A DNA stretch of 51,382 bases from Lachnospiraceae bacterium. Its GTDB lineage: Bacteria > Bacillota > Clostridia > Lachnospirales > Lachnospiraceae. Shown piece by piece: positions 7,691 to 17,027 of the stretch. The notes below the pieces were generated by a model. The model was not told the DNA's origin and ran no database searches. It saw only the letters and a program-made list of their open reading frames with translations. The position numbers and the translations under genes were made by a program. Location of the stretch: contig JAAVYA010000017.1 in assembly GCA_022790855.1 (NCBI GenBank), positions 1 through 51,382 of the forward strand, given 5' to 3'. Positions within the stretch are counted from its first letter, which is position 1. Each line of letters begins with the position of its first letter.

Positions 7691-8610
7691 TCAGGTAAAA
7701 TATTCTTCTGTTTCTCCTTCAGAGATTCCATATCTTCTTATAATAACTTCTTTTATTTCCACATCTTTGTGGCCAAAATCCCGTAGTGCCCCCACAGTTT
7801 CACGAATACCCACGCTGCGCCCCCGAACAAATCCTTGTTCCAGTCCTTGTTCTAACCCCTGTTCCAATCCTCGTTTTAATTCCGCTTCCGCTCTCTCTTG
7901 TACTATCAACTCTATACGTGGTCCCATAAGTTCTAACAATGCCTGACACATATGATCATCTCCTAACAATTCTTTAATAACTGGCCTGTTCGCCAATGTG
8001 CTTACTTCCAAAACAGAATCTGCAAATTCCCTATCCTGTTTCTCAGATAACTGATAAATTTGTTGTAATATTTTCTTCAGTTCTGCTTTACCAAGCTTCC
8101 CTGATAAAGCCCCCAACCAAATATGTACATTAAATTCCAATTCCTTTGTGATTATAATCTGTGTGGGGAACATAACTTTTCCTTCTACATAGTATATTCC
8201 TGGGTATGGCTTTGTTACCGTATAGTCATTTTTCTTAAAATAGCGGAACAACTTTTCTGGTTTTCTTTCCCGAACGATTGACACAGAAATATCATCTGCT
8301 TTTATTGCATCAACTTTGTTACCGTATGATTTAAATAAGCTGGCATATGCACTCACTTTAAAAAAACATCAATATCTAAATGATCCTTAGGTGATTTATA
8401 TTCAAAAATATTGTACTTCCGGAAAATCCTGCCAATTTCATTCGAAACCGATACAAATTCTTCTTTTTTTATAATCAGCAAGTCAATTTCCAGTGGCTTT
8501 GTATTTAGATTATATTCTTTTTCGAATATAAAAAGTTCCCTGTTATCAGCCAACTCCAAATTCATGGCAGCCACAAATCCAGGATGCCATTGAATCACTG
8601 TATTTTTCAT
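7691..8610 (-). pseudogene. Rpn-family PD-(D/E)XK nuclease/transposase-like gene split by a frameshift at a slippery heptamer
   Basis: Two reading frames together encode one protein of about 306 residues. The first (8610-8353, 85 aa) starts at an ATG with AAAGGGGA upstream and carries ELFIFEKEYNLNTKPLEIDL, a PD-(D/E)XK-like core. The second (8356-7691, 221 aa) continues with VSAYASLFKSYGNKVD and ends with a Glu/Gly repeat helix (GLEQGLEQGLEQG) seen at the end of many Rpn-type proteins. The join lies in T7 and reads T TTT TTA AAG TGA. A -1 slip on that heptamer would fuse the frames exactly; a GTG at 8356 overlapping the TGA could also restart translation. It may be a simple broken gene, a programmed frameshift or a coupled pair. 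Confidence 0.7.
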
Positions 8611-8824
8611 GTATTCCCCTTTGTTTTATTATAACAGATAAATGGATTTTTTAAAGAGTAGATAAAATATAATAAGAAATTTAAATTAGAAATTAGATTA
8701 TTTACCAGTATGAGAGCTTTATCAAATTCAGGTATCAAAAGTATTATCTATAACAAGTCTTCCTGATCCGCCATACACCCGGACCACCAAAACACCTTCG
8801 ATACCTGAACCTCCAGCTCGCGTA
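8611..8824. other. intergenic region with a long-looped inverted repeat (8727-8736 / 8800-8809)
   Basis: About 210 bp between the Rpn-like gene and murA. TATAAT (minus) just upstream of 8610 is a possible promoter for the Rpn-like gene. TTCAGGTATC and GATACCTGAA form a perfect 10-bp inverted repeat with a 63-base interior that can make two smaller stems (TCCG/CGGA, TTAT/ATAA). There is no U-tract, so it is not a normal terminator. It may be a structured RNA or the scar of a lost gene: the minus strand reads without stop for about 33 codons, ending at the second arm. Confidence 0.45.
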
Positions 8825-10117
8825 TTAAGAAACCTTAAATCGGAATTTCTGCAGCTCTTTCTCAGAATTTACACGTTCAATCTGAGCTCCCAATCCCCGA
8901 AGCTTCCCTTCAAAATCTTCATAGCCTCTCTGGATATAATGAATATCGTCCACGACTGTAATACCGTCCCCAGCCATTCCAGCAATTACCAGAGCAGCGC
9001 CCGCCCTTAGATCCGGCGCACAAACCCGTGCCCCCATATAATGCTTCACCCCGGTAATGATCGCAATATTACTTTCAACCTTAATGGCCGCCCCCATTCG
9101 AGTCAACTCATCCACATATTTAAAACGGTTCTCAAAAATACTTTCCGTTACCGTACTAGTTCCTGTGGCGATTCCTAAAAGCACAGCCATCTGAGGCTGC
9201 ATATCCGTAGGAAATCCAGGATAGGGCAGTGTAGTAACCTGTGTATTCTTCAATGGCTTGGAGGCTACCACCCGAACGGCATCGTCTAGCTCTTCCACTT
9301 CACAGCCAATCTCTAAAAGTTTGGCCGTAGTAGCCTCCAGATGCTTGGGAATTACATTTTTCACCGTTACATCGCCTTTCGTGGCCGCCGCCGCAAACAT
9401 AAATGTTCCTGCCTCAATCTGATCCGGAATGATAGAATATTCGGTACGATGAAGCTTCTCCACTCCCACAATACGGATAACATCCGTACCTGCGCCGCGG
9501 ATATTGGCGCCCATACTATTGAGAAAATTTGCCATATCAACTACGTGAGGCTCTTTCGCCGCATTCTCAATTGTCGTCTTTCCTTCTGCCATAGAAGCAG
9601 CCATCATAATATTAATGGTCGCGCCTACAGAAACCTTATCTAAATAAATATGGTTTCCTTTCAAATGCTTTGCTTCGGCAGCTACTGCTCCATTACGAAT
9701 CTCCACATTTGCTCCCAAGGCACGGAATCCCTTAATATGCAGATCCATGGGGCGGCTCCCGATATTACAGCCTCCCGGAAGGATCACTTCCGCTCTCTTG
9801 TATTTTCCCAAAAGAGACCCCAATAGATAATAGGACGCACGGATTTTTTTCATAGATTCATAATCCACCGGAACATCCTTCACAAAAGCTCCGTTAATCT
9901 TCACTGTATGGGCATCCAACCGATCTATTCTTGCCCCAATTTCCTCCATTGCTTCCAGCAATGCATTGATATCCCTCACATTTGGAAGGTTCTCTATCGT
10001 TACGGTCTCATCCGTCATAATTGACGCCGCCAAAATAGCCAATGCCGCATTCTTTGCGCCGCTTATCTCAACTTCACCAACCAGCGGATTACCTCCTTTT
10101 ATGACATATTGTTCCAT
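8825..10117 (-). CDS. murA: UDP-N-acetylglucosamine 1-carboxyvinyltransferase
   Basis: 430 aa, usual length. It transfers enolpyruvate from PEP to UDP-GlcNAc, the first committed step of peptidoglycan synthesis, in the cytoplasm. The N-terminal SGAKNAALAILAAS carries the Lys22/Asn23 pair. The active-site loop LPGGCNIGSRPMDLH holds Cys117, so it has the fosfomycin-sensitive Cys rather than the resistant Asp form. FPTDMQPQ is also typical. Clostridia often have two copies; which one this is cannot be told. A promoter lies 37-66 bp upstream and AGAGGTG precedes the ATG. The gene stands alone. Confidence 0.97.
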   Translation of the reverse strand: MEQYVIKGGNPLVGEVEISGAKNAALAILAASIMTDETVTIENLPNVRDINALLEAMEEIGARIDRLDAHTVKINGAFVKDVPVDYESMKKIRASYYLLGSLLGKYKRAEVILPGGCNIGSRPMDLHIKGFRALGANVEIRNGAVAAEAKHLKGNHIYLDKVSVGATINIMMAASMAEGKTTIENAAKEPHVVDMANFLNSMGANIRGAGTDVIRIVGVEKLHRTEYSIIPDQIEAGTFMFAAAATKGDVTVKNVIPKHLEATTAKLLEIGCEVEELDDAVRVVASKPLKNTQVTTLPYPGFPTDMQPQMAVLLGIATGTSTVTESIFENRFKYVDELTRMGAAIKVESNIAIITGVKHYMGARVCAPDLRAGAALVIAGMAGDGITVVDDIHYIQRGYEDFEGKLRGLGAQIERVNSEKELQKFRFKVS

Positions 10118-10153
10118 CTTGCACCTCTATGCTCCGTTTTCATACGAGTAATA

Positions 10154-10183
10154 ATTATAGTAGCTTTTGTGCTCTTTTGTCAA
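10154..10183 (-). promoter_or_regulatory. murA promoter
   Basis: On the minus strand a perfect TTGACA (10183-10178), an 18-bp spacer and a perfect TATAAT (10159-10154). Confidence 0.85.
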
Positions 10184-10303
10184 TAGTACCATTCTACCAA
10201 AAACCTTGTTCTTTGTAAATCCTTTGTTAATATTGTTCTCGCCTGGCAATTACTACTTATGAATATTTTATGCAAATTTCCTAATTTGGTTACCTGTGAA
10301 AGG

Positions 10304-10798
10304 CTATTTTATAGCCTGTACGATCAAAGCGATGGTTTCTTCTACATCACGATTTTCCTCTTCTATGGTAATATCTGCATATTTTTCATATAAAGGGGCG
10401 CGTTCCTCATACAGTTCCTGTAATGTCTGTCCCTCTTTTAGGACTACCCCTCTTCCCTGGATATTATGCAGACGTTTTTCTAATATTTTAAAAGATAACT
10501 TCAAATAAATAACAGTACCTATGGATCGTAAATGCTCCATAGCCTTAGCCCCATACACAACGCTGCCGCCGGTAGCAATAACAGCCTGTTCTGTCTGTAT
10601 TCCGGCGTTCACCCGCTCCTCTATTGCCAGAAACCCTTCCGTTCCTTCCTCCTGAATAATCTCATGCAGCAGACGATTCTCCTCTTGCTGTATCAGTAAA
10701 TCTGCATCTACAAATCTATACCCAAGTACCTTTGCCAGCACTACTCCGGCCGTACTTTTTCCAACACCCGGCATACCGATCAAAACGATATTATTCAT
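10304..10798 (-). CDS. aroK: shikimate kinase
   Basis: 164 aa from the ATG at 10798, set by TAGGAGGT seven bases upstream; an 11-codon longer reading overlaps the upstream terminator. The Walker A motif GMPGVGKST is at residues 8-16, followed by the shikimate-binding DADLLI and the ATGGSVVYG segment. It phosphorylates shikimate with ATP in the chorismate pathway for aromatic amino acids. No other aro gene is adjacent. The upstream terminator (10818-10852) sits only 20 bp before the start, so read-through or a promoter I could not identify must supply transcription. Confidence 0.93.
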   Translation of the reverse strand: MNNIVLIGMPGVGKSTAGVVLAKVLGYRFVDADLLIQQEENRLLHEIIQEEGTEGFLAIEERVNAGIQTEQAVIATGGSVVYGAKAMEHLRSIGTVIYLKLSFKILEKRLHNIQGRGVVLKEGQTLQELYEERAPLYEKYADITIEEENRDVEETIALIVQAIK

Positions 10799-10817
10799 AA
10801 TACCTCCTACAACTATA

Positions 10818-10852
10818 GAAAAAACAGGCACTTCTCGTATAGCGCCTGTTTT
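10818..10852 (-). terminator. terminator of the PrcB-like lipoprotein gene
   Basis: On the minus strand AAACAGGC and GCCTGTTT form a stem around a 14-base interior whose flanking bases extend it, followed by TTTTC. It lies between the lipoprotein stop codon and aroK. Confidence 0.7.
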
Positions 10853-10867
10853 ATAATACCATAATTT

Positions 10868-11278
10868 TTATTCAAATACTACACTTTTATCCAGATATTC
10901 TGTTTTGACAACGATATAAGGAAAGCTCTCTACTTCACTTATGGCTTCTCCCTTGGAAGGTCCAATCAGATTTGTATTAATATAAACAGCATTGCTGGTT
11001 ATATACAATTCTTCCACAGAGATGCTGTATCCATTGGTTTTTTGCCTGCCATATCCAACAACAATGTATTTATCCTTCTCCGTATCGAATACCAGTTTGA
11101 ACGCTTCCTGCTTCTTTTCTTCTATTAACGTCATCAGGCCCTCCGGCATCTGGCTCTCCTCCACAATGACAAAATCAAGATCCTTTATCTTCTGCTCATC
11201 CGTTCTTTCTACGCTGCAGCCGGCGGCCAAAAGCAATATACATAAAAAAAAGCCTGTATACATCTTCCATATTCTCAT
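10868..11278 (-). CDS. PrcB-like (protease complex subunit, C-terminal domain) lipoprotein
   Basis: 136 aa. An N-terminal hydrophobic segment ends in the lipobox LAAGC with Cys21, so it is a surface lipoprotein. The C-terminal half (KYIVVGYGRQKTNGYSISVE, then NLIGPSKGE and PYIVVKTEY) matches the pattern of the PrcB C-terminal domain, a small beta fold found in many Firmicutes lipoproteins and, in treponemes, in a surface protease complex. No protease gene is adjacent, so a role in proteolysis is not supported here. It is transcribed divergently from plsC. Confidence 0.7.
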   Translation of the reverse strand: MRIWKMYTGFFLCILLLAAGCSVERTDEQKIKDLDFVIVEESQMPEGLMTLIEEKKQEAFKLVFDTEKDKYIVVGYGRQKTNGYSISVEELYITSNAVYINTNLIGPSKGEAISEVESFPYIVVKTEYLDKSVVFE

Positions 11279-11352
11279 TACTTCACCCCTGTACTTTTTT
11301 TACATTCTATTCCCGATGAAAAAGAAATATTATAAAACTTTCCATATTTTAA

Positions 11353-11381
11353 TTGTATTTCCTCCTGGTCCTCGCTATAAT
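11353..11381 (+). promoter_or_regulatory. plsC promoter
   Basis: TTGTAT (11353-11358), a 17-bp spacer and a perfect TATAAT (11376-11381), 40 bp before the plsC start. Confidence 0.75.
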
Positions 11382-11421
11382 AGATTAGAACGAAAGCAAA
11401 GGAGCCTTTTTTAATAATATC

Positions 11422-12156
11422 ATGATACGCTTTATTATTACTATTACTTTCCTTATCCTGTTTTTAGTAGTGTCAATCCCAATTATCTTCGTGGAATGGT
11501 TACTGCAAAAACACAACAGGCATGCTGCCGACATTAGCAGCCTGCGCATCGTACAGTGGGCCTTTAAGGTTGTCATTGCCATCAGCGGTGTGAAGCTGAC
11601 CGTCCTTGGAGAAGAAAATGTTCCAAAAGATGAAGCCGTGCTGTACATCCCTAATCACCAGAGTTACTTTGACATTATCCTGACTTATTCTCGATGTCCT
11701 GATCTGACTGGTTATGTGGCAAAATATTCCATGATCCATGTTCCACTGTTAAGTAATTGGATGAAGCGGCTATATTGTCTGTTCCTGAACCGGGACAACA
11801 TCAAGGAAGGATTAAAGACGATATTAGTGGGAATCGATCAAATCAAACACGGTATTTCTATGTGCATTTTTCCAGAAGGAACCAGAAATAAGGAACCTCA
11901 GGAAATGATGCCTTTCAAAGAAGGAAGCTTAAAAATGGCAGAAAAAAGCGGATGTCCCATCATCCCCATAGCCATTACCAATTCTGCCGAAATATTTGAA
12001 AATCACTTTCCGAAAATCAAGCCCTGCCATGTGATCATCCAATATGGCAAGCCCATCCGCATTCAAGAACTGGATAAGGAACAAAAAAAATTTTTGGGAG
12101 CATATACGAGAGATCGCATACAGGAAATGCTGGATACCCACGGGGAGCTGCTATAA
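11422..12156 (+). CDS. plsC: 1-acyl-sn-glycerol-3-phosphate acyltransferase
   Basis: 244 aa. An N-terminal membrane segment (about 3-25) anchors the enzyme. The HX4D acyltransferase motif is NHQSYFD at 78-84 (His79, Asp84), and the phosphate-binding motif FPEGTR is at 150-155. It adds the second acyl chain to lysophosphatidic acid to make phosphatidic acid for membrane lipids. Length is typical. The ribosome site AAAGGAG is unusually far (about 17 bases) from the ATG. The gene has its own promoter and is followed by a MATE gene after about 100 bp. Confidence 0.92.
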   Translation: MIRFIITITFLILFLVVSIPIIFVEWLLQKHNRHAADISSLRIVQWAFKVVIAISGVKLTVLGEENVPKDEAVLYIPNHQSYFDIILTYSRCPDLTGYVAKYSMIHVPLLSNWMKRLYCLFLNRDNIKEGLKTILVGIDQIKHGISMCIFPEGTRNKEPQEMMPFKEGSLKMAEKSGCPIIPIAITNSAEIFENHFPKIKPCHVIIQYGKPIRIQELDKEQKKFLGAYTRDRIQEMLDTHGELL

Positions 12157-12257
12157 GCTCCCTGCTTTCATTTTATTCTCTGCTTTCCAGCTATAGCACA
12201 TTATTTAGAGTAATGGTGAAACCGAAGGCTGAACTGTTACTATTTTGGAGGTTTACC

Positions 12258-13598
12258 ATGCAAAAAGATTTAACAAAAGGAAGCGTACTGCGCAACTTAA
12301 TTTATTTTTCCCTTCCCTACCTGTTATCCTGCTTTCTCCAGACTTTCTACGGACTTACGGATCTGTTCATTACCGGACAGTTCAACGGTGCGGATACTAT
12401 TTCCGCCGTATCCATCGGAAGCCAGGTTACACATATGCTGACCGTTATCATCGTTGGCCTTGCTATGGGAACTACTGTTATCATCAGCCGGGCTATAGGT
12501 TCAAAAAAACCGGACCTTGCGGCCCGGGGTATTGGAAACACGATACTGCTTTTTGCTTTATTTTCCATCTTTACAACGATTTTGCTTCTTTTGTCTGCTG
12601 ACCTGATCATTGCGGCTATTTCGACTCCGGTGGAAGCCGTTTCCGAAACCAAAAAATATCTTATGATCTGCTTCATAGGGGTTCCCTTCATAACCGCCTA
12701 TAACGTGATCAGCAGTATATTCCGAGGACTTGGCGACTCCAAGAGCCCCATGTACTTTGTAGCTGTTGCAGGCGTTATCAACATCATTTTAGATATCCTA
12801 TTTATAGGCCCTCTCGGAATGGGAGCTGCCGGAGCCGCCCTCGCCACCATCATCGCCCAAGCTGCAAGCGTAGCCTTTGCCCTCTTCTCCCTGAGAAGAG
12901 CAAAACTTGGAACCCCCTTGAGCAGGCAAGATCTTCGTTTTGACCGGAACGTATTGTCATCCATTCTGAAAGTCGGGCTCCCCATTGCCTTTCAGGACGG
13001 ATTTATCCAAATATCATTTCTTGTGATTACTGCTATTGCCAATCAGCGGGGCGTAATTGCAGCCGCAAGCGTGGGCATTGTGGAAAAAATTATCTGCTTC
13101 CTGTTTTTAGTGCCTTCCGCCATGCTTTCTTCCATATCAGCTATCGCCGCCCAAAATGCCGGAGCCGGACAGCACAAGCAGGGAGCAAAAGTTCTTCGTT
13201 ACGGTATTACCATATGTGTTTCTTTCGGACTGCTTGCAGCAGTAATCTGTGAAATATGGACGGAACCTATCTTACAGCTATTCGTCCACGATGATGCGGC
13301 TGTTGTCCGTATGGGCTGCCAATACCTAAGAGCTTACGTGTTTGACTGCGTCTTTGCCGGAATCCATTTTTCATTCAGCGGCTACTTTTGTGCCTACCGG
13401 AAAGCCTTTGCCTCTTTTATACAAAACCTGCTTTCCATACTGCTGGTGCGCATTCCAGGAGCCTACTTAACCTCCATGTTGTTTCCGGATACGCTGTTTC
13501 CCATGGGACTGGCAGCTCCCGCCGGTTCTTTGTTTTCAGCCCTAGTATGTGTTTTGATTTATAGCTACCTCCGAAAGAAACATCTTTTGTATGAATAA
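12258..13598 (+). CDS. MATE family efflux transporter
   Basis: 446 aa with about 12 hydrophobic segments. The start at 12258 is fixed by TTGGAGG seven bases upstream and by the family opening MQKDLTKGSVLRNLIYFSLP. The two homologous halves each begin with a signature of the family (PYLLSCFLQTFYGLTDLF and the later KVGLPIAFQDGF), and the first half has GLGDSKSPMYF-type residues. It would export cationic compounds, drugs or metabolites with a sodium or proton gradient; the substrate is unknown. It runs convergent with murF, with only 7 bp between stop codons and no obvious terminator. Confidence 0.9.
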   Translation: MQKDLTKGSVLRNLIYFSLPYLLSCFLQTFYGLTDLFITGQFNGADTISAVSIGSQVTHMLTVIIVGLAMGTTVIISRAIGSKKPDLAARGIGNTILLFALFSIFTTILLLLSADLIIAAISTPVEAVSETKKYLMICFIGVPFITAYNVISSIFRGLGDSKSPMYFVAVAGVINIILDILFIGPLGMGAAGAALATIIAQAASVAFALFSLRRAKLGTPLSRQDLRFDRNVLSSILKVGLPIAFQDGFIQISFLVITAIANQRGVIAAASVGIVEKIICFLFLVPSAMLSSISAIAAQNAGAGQHKQGAKVLRYGITICVSFGLLAAVICEIWTEPILQLFVHDDAAVVRMGCQYLRAYVFDCVFAGIHFSFSGYFCAYRKAFASFIQNLLSILLVRIPGAYLTSMLFPDTLFPMGLAAPAGSLFSALVCVLIYSYLRKKHLLYE

Positions 13599-13605
13599 AA
13601 AGAGC

Positions 13606-14973
13606 TCAAGTATTTAGCAGTTGCTCCACAACCTTTGAAAACTTCATAAAATGAGATGCTTTTACTAAAATCGTGTCCCCTTTGCAGACTGTATCCATTA
13701 GATGAGAAAGCATCTCTTCCCTGCCTTGGTAATAGAAAATCTGGGTATCTCCTCCTGCTTCCCGGGCTCCGCGTTCCATCTCCTTTGACAACTCTCCTAC
13801 GCAAAACAACACATCAATTCCATTTTGAACGGCATAAGCTCCTACATCATAATGATGATGCCCTTCCTGCTCTCCCAATTCTCCCATATCCCCAAGAACG
13901 GCAATGGTGCGTCCCAGGCCGCATTTCAACACATTCAGGGAAGCCTTCATAGACATAGGATTTGCATTGTAGCAATCATCAATAATAACAAGGCCGTTGG
14001 CTTCAATAATATTGCTGCGCCCTTGAATCGTTCTGGCATTGGCTATTCCCTCTGCCACTTCTTCCAAAGACAAGCCCAGCCTTAATCCCACGCCAGCGGC
14101 TGCCATAGCATTGTATAAATTATGGCTTCCTGGTATGGGAATCATTACTTCCGTTGCTCCCTGAGGCGTATGCAGCCTTGCCCTGCTGCCCCTAAGGCCC
14201 AGATTCTCAACCTGGTCCATAAAAAAATCCTGACCTTCCATACCGTAAAAAACAGGTATACTTTTGCCTGCCTGGGTTACGGTTATCAGCTTGTCATCAT
14301 CCCCGTTTAGAAAGACAGCCGCACCTTCCGAAATATGGTCAAACACTTCTGTCTTTGCACGAAGAACACCGTCCCGGTTTCCCAAATTCTCCAAATGGCA
14401 GGTGCCAATGTTGGTGATCACGCAAAGATCTGGCTTGGCAATCTCCCCAAGGCGATGCATTTCCCCAAATTCAGAAATCCCCATTTCCACAACGGCTACT
14501 TCATGTTCCTTCTGTATCCGCAGGATGGTAAGAGGCAAACCAATTTCATTATTAAAATTCCCCAATGTTTTTAGTACATTGTATTTTACAGAAAGCACGG
14601 ATGCTATCATTTCTTTGGTGCTGGTCTTTCCTACGCTTCCAGTGATCCCTACAATGGGAATGGACAGACAGCTCCTATAATAGGCGGCAATCTGCTTTAA
14701 TGCAAGAAGGCATGATTTCACCAAAATATAAGGACCCTGGCATGACTCCAGAGGGTGCTCTGTCAAAGTAGCAAGGGCTCCCTGTTCAAACACTTTTGGA
14801 ATAAAATCGTGACCGTCCACATGTTCTCCTTTTATAGGAATAAACAGATATCCTTCCTTTATTTCACGGCTGTCCGTCACAGCTCCTAGGATGGATTGAT
14901 CCTTCTTCTCATCCTGCCCTGCATAAATTCCTCCGCAAGCTGCTGCAATCTCTCCCAGCGTCATATGTTCCAT
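13606..14973 (-). CDS. murF: UDP-N-acetylmuramoyl-tripeptide--D-alanyl-D-alanine ligase
   Basis: 455 aa from the ATG at 14973, preferred because GGTGGTGG lies 8 bases upstream; a GTG at 14988 is an alternative. The ATP-binding loop GITGSVGKTST is at 109-119, followed by ENLGNRDGV and DDCYNANPMSMKASL, both typical of MurF. It adds D-Ala-D-Ala to the UDP-MurNAc-tripeptide, finishing the cytoplasmic pentapeptide precursor. It lies 23 bp downstream of ddl, which makes its dipeptide substrate, so the two form a functional operon. Confidence 0.96.
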   Translation of the reverse strand: MEHMTLGEIAAACGGIYAGQDEKKDQSILGAVTDSREIKEGYLFIPIKGEHVDGHDFIPKVFEQGALATLTEHPLESCQGPYILVKSCLLALKQIAAYYRSCLSIPIVGITGSVGKTSTKEMIASVLSVKYNVLKTLGNFNNEIGLPLTILRIQKEHEVAVVEMGISEFGEMHRLGEIAKPDLCVITNIGTCHLENLGNRDGVLRAKTEVFDHISEGAAVFLNGDDDKLITVTQAGKSIPVFYGMEGQDFFMDQVENLGLRGSRARLHTPQGATEVMIPIPGSHNLYNAMAAAGVGLRLGLSLEEVAEGIANARTIQGRSNIIEANGLVIIDDCYNANPMSMKASLNVLKCGLGRTIAVLGDMGELGEQEGHHHYDVGAYAVQNGIDVLFCVGELSKEMERGAREAGGDTQIFYYQGREEMLSHLMDTVCKGDTILVKASHFMKFSKVVEQLLNT

Positions 14974-14996
14974 CAAAGCTTCCACCACCTTTTCGT

Positions 14997-16049
14997 TTAC
15001 TTATATTTTTCAAAAGAAATCTCTATAATTTTTTCACAAAGCTGTTCAAAAGACATTCCCACTGCCTGAGCCTCCTGGGGAAGAAGGCTGGTAGGAGTCA
15101 TTCCCGGAAGGGTATTTGCTTCCAGACAAAAGATCTCTTGCTTCTCATTCATTAAAAAGTCCATGCGGGAATATGTACAAAGTCCCAGCGCCTGAACCAC
15201 CTCTTTGGCATACCTTTGCATTTCCTCCGCTTTCTCAGGGGGAAGCTGGGCAGGACAGGTTTCGACGGCAGAACCTGCTTTATATTTATTTTTATAATCA
15301 TAAAACCCTTCCACAGGAGCTATTTCTATTACCGGCAGCGCTTCCCCGTCAATGACGCCCACAGAAAACTCCCGTCCCTCAATATAGTCCTCTACTAAGA
15401 CTTCCTTCTCATAACGAAACGCCTCTTCCAGCGCCTTTTCATATTCCTGGAGGGAATGGATAATAGATACGCCGATACTGGATCCTCCGCAGCAAGGCTT
15501 TACCACACAAGGAAGGGTTAATCCTGTATCTGCGAAATCAAGAACAGGCGCCTCCCTGTTCATGGAAATTCCTCCCGGAGTTGGGATATGATTGGAAGAA
15601 AACAAGCCTTTGGCCAGCTCCTTATTCATTGCCAGGGCGCTGCTGATATAATCTGTCCCCGTATACTTGATGCCAAACAAATCAAAGGCCGCCTGAATCT
15701 TGCCATTCTCTCCATGTTCTCCGTGAAGCGCTAGAAATACAATATCCGCCATCCGGCAAAGTTCTATGACATTAGGCCCAAAGTAGGAATCCGACTGATC
15801 CCTGCGGCTCTTTTTCACTGCCTCCAAATCCGGAGCCGTAGTGGGAATCTCTGATACCGTAAGGCTGGCTTCCTGGGACCGCTGAAAAATTCCCGTCAAA
15901 TCTTCTGGTTCTTCCCCATACCCCATAAACACATCCAACAAGATTACACGGTGACCATTTTTTCGCAGTGCATTACTAACCATATTCCCGGTAACAAAAG
16001 AAACATCCCGTTCCGTACTCAGCCCTCCGGCCAATACTATAATATCCAT
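14997..16049 (-). CDS. ddl: D-alanine--D-alanine ligase
   Basis: 350 aa, ATP-grasp fold. Landmarks are LAGGLSTERDVS at the N-terminus, ALHGEHGENGKIQ (substrate loop), VVKPCCGGSSIGVS (ATP site), and EANTLPGMTPTSLLPQ near the C-terminus (magnesium site). It joins two D-alanines to supply MurF, encoded directly downstream. A Lys-Tyr-type acceptor pocket of D-Ala-D-Lac ligases was not assessed in detail; context with murF argues for ordinary D-Ala-D-Ala. AAAGGAGTTTATC precedes the ATG. Confidence 0.95.
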   Translation of the reverse strand: MDIIVLAGGLSTERDVSFVTGNMVSNALRKNGHRVILLDVFMGYGEEPEDLTGIFQRSQEASLTVSEIPTTAPDLEAVKKSRRDQSDSYFGPNVIELCRMADIVFLALHGEHGENGKIQAAFDLFGIKYTGTDYISSALAMNKELAKGLFSSNHIPTPGGISMNREAPVLDFADTGLTLPCVVKPCCGGSSIGVSIIHSLQEYEKALEEAFRYEKEVLVEDYIEGREFSVGVIDGEALPVIEIAPVEGFYDYKNKYKAGSAVETCPAQLPPEKAEEMQRYAKEVVQALGLCTYSRMDFLMNEKQEIFCLEANTLPGMTPTSLLPQEAQAVGMSFEQLCEKIIEISFEKYK

Positions 16050-16106
16050 GATAAACTCCTTTTTTCTATTGATATAACTATATGCTAAAACTCACATCCA
16101 AAAACG

Positions 16107-16958
16107 TTACTGCTCATAAAATAAAACCCCCAGGGTATTGGGGCCGCAGTGACTGGAAATCACGCTGCCTGCATGGGTGACATATATTTCCTGAAAATGA
16201 TGTAGTCCCTCCAAATATTCCCGGACCTGGGATACGACTTCCTCACTGCATCCGGAATGAGTTATAAATACCCGGGCAGGATCCGCTTTTTTCAAATCTT
16301 CCTCCAGATCGCCTACATATTTTTTGATAACGGCTCCTATGTTTCCACGGTATTTCTTTGTTACGTCCATCTTGCCGCCAATTACGGAAATCCGAGGCTT
16401 GAGCTTCAGCATTCCCGCAGCCAGGGCTGTCATTGCGCTGCACCTGCCGCCCCGGTGAAGATAGGTCAACGTATCAATCACAAAGCTGGCCCGCACCTTT
16501 TCCCTTGTCTGCTCTATCCTGGATACAATCTCTTGCGCCGTCATGCCCTGGGAGGCCATCTCTGCCGCCCGAAGGACCTGCAAGCCGATTCCGGTGGAAA
16601 GGTTCATGGAATCTATCACATAGAGGTTCTCATACCCCATTTCCTGCGCCACCAGCCGAACCACATTACAGGTGGTAGACATATCCTCCGATATCCCGAA
16701 AAAGATTAGATCTTTCTTTTCTTTTTGATACTTTTCAAGAATCTCTTGAATGACGTCCATCCCTGGAGCAGCTGTTTTCGGCGTTTTCCCACACTGATCA
16801 GACCATTCGTACAGCTCTTTGGGAGTGATCTCTAATCCGTCCAAATAACTTTTTTCATCCAACTGGATATACAGAGGAATTATCGTAATATCATATGCTT
16901 CCAATAACTCCTTGCTGAGGTCACAGGTGCTGTCAGCAACTATTTTTATATTTGTCAT
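16107..16958 (-). CDS. DegV family fatty-acid-binding protein (first copy)
   Basis: 283 aa from the ATG at 16958, chosen because GGAAGG lies 8 bases upstream and the family opening IKIVADSTCDLS follows. DegV/FakB proteins bind a fatty acid and, in Firmicutes, present it to the kinase FakA. Typical are PLYIQLDEKSYLDG, a central SMNLSTGIGLQV, and TLTYLHRGGRCSA for the lipid head-group region. A second DegV gene lies at 26704-27597; no fakA is in the window. A LysR pseudogene lies upstream on the same strand. Function is family-level. Confidence 0.9.
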   Translation of the reverse strand: MTNIKIVADSTCDLSKELLEAYDITIIPLYIQLDEKSYLDGLEITPKELYEWSDQCGKTPKTAAPGMDVIQEILEKYQKEKKDLIFFGISEDMSTTCNVVRLVAQEMGYENLYVIDSMNLSTGIGLQVLRAAEMASQGMTAQEIVSRIEQTREKVRASFVIDTLTYLHRGGRCSAMTALAAGMLKLKPRISVIGGKMDVTKKYRGNIGAVIKKYVGDLEEDLKKADPARVFITHSGCSEEVVSQVREYLEGLHHFQEIYVTHAGSVISSHCGPNTLGVLFYEQ

Positions 16959-17027
16959 ATACATTTCCTTCCCACTTTTATTTATATTTTCTATTCTCTT
17001 ATAGTTGGTGGAAAATGTCAATGTTTC

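Noticed and set aside
8825..10117. Fosfomycin-resistant MurA
   Set aside because: The active-site residue is Cys117, not Asp.
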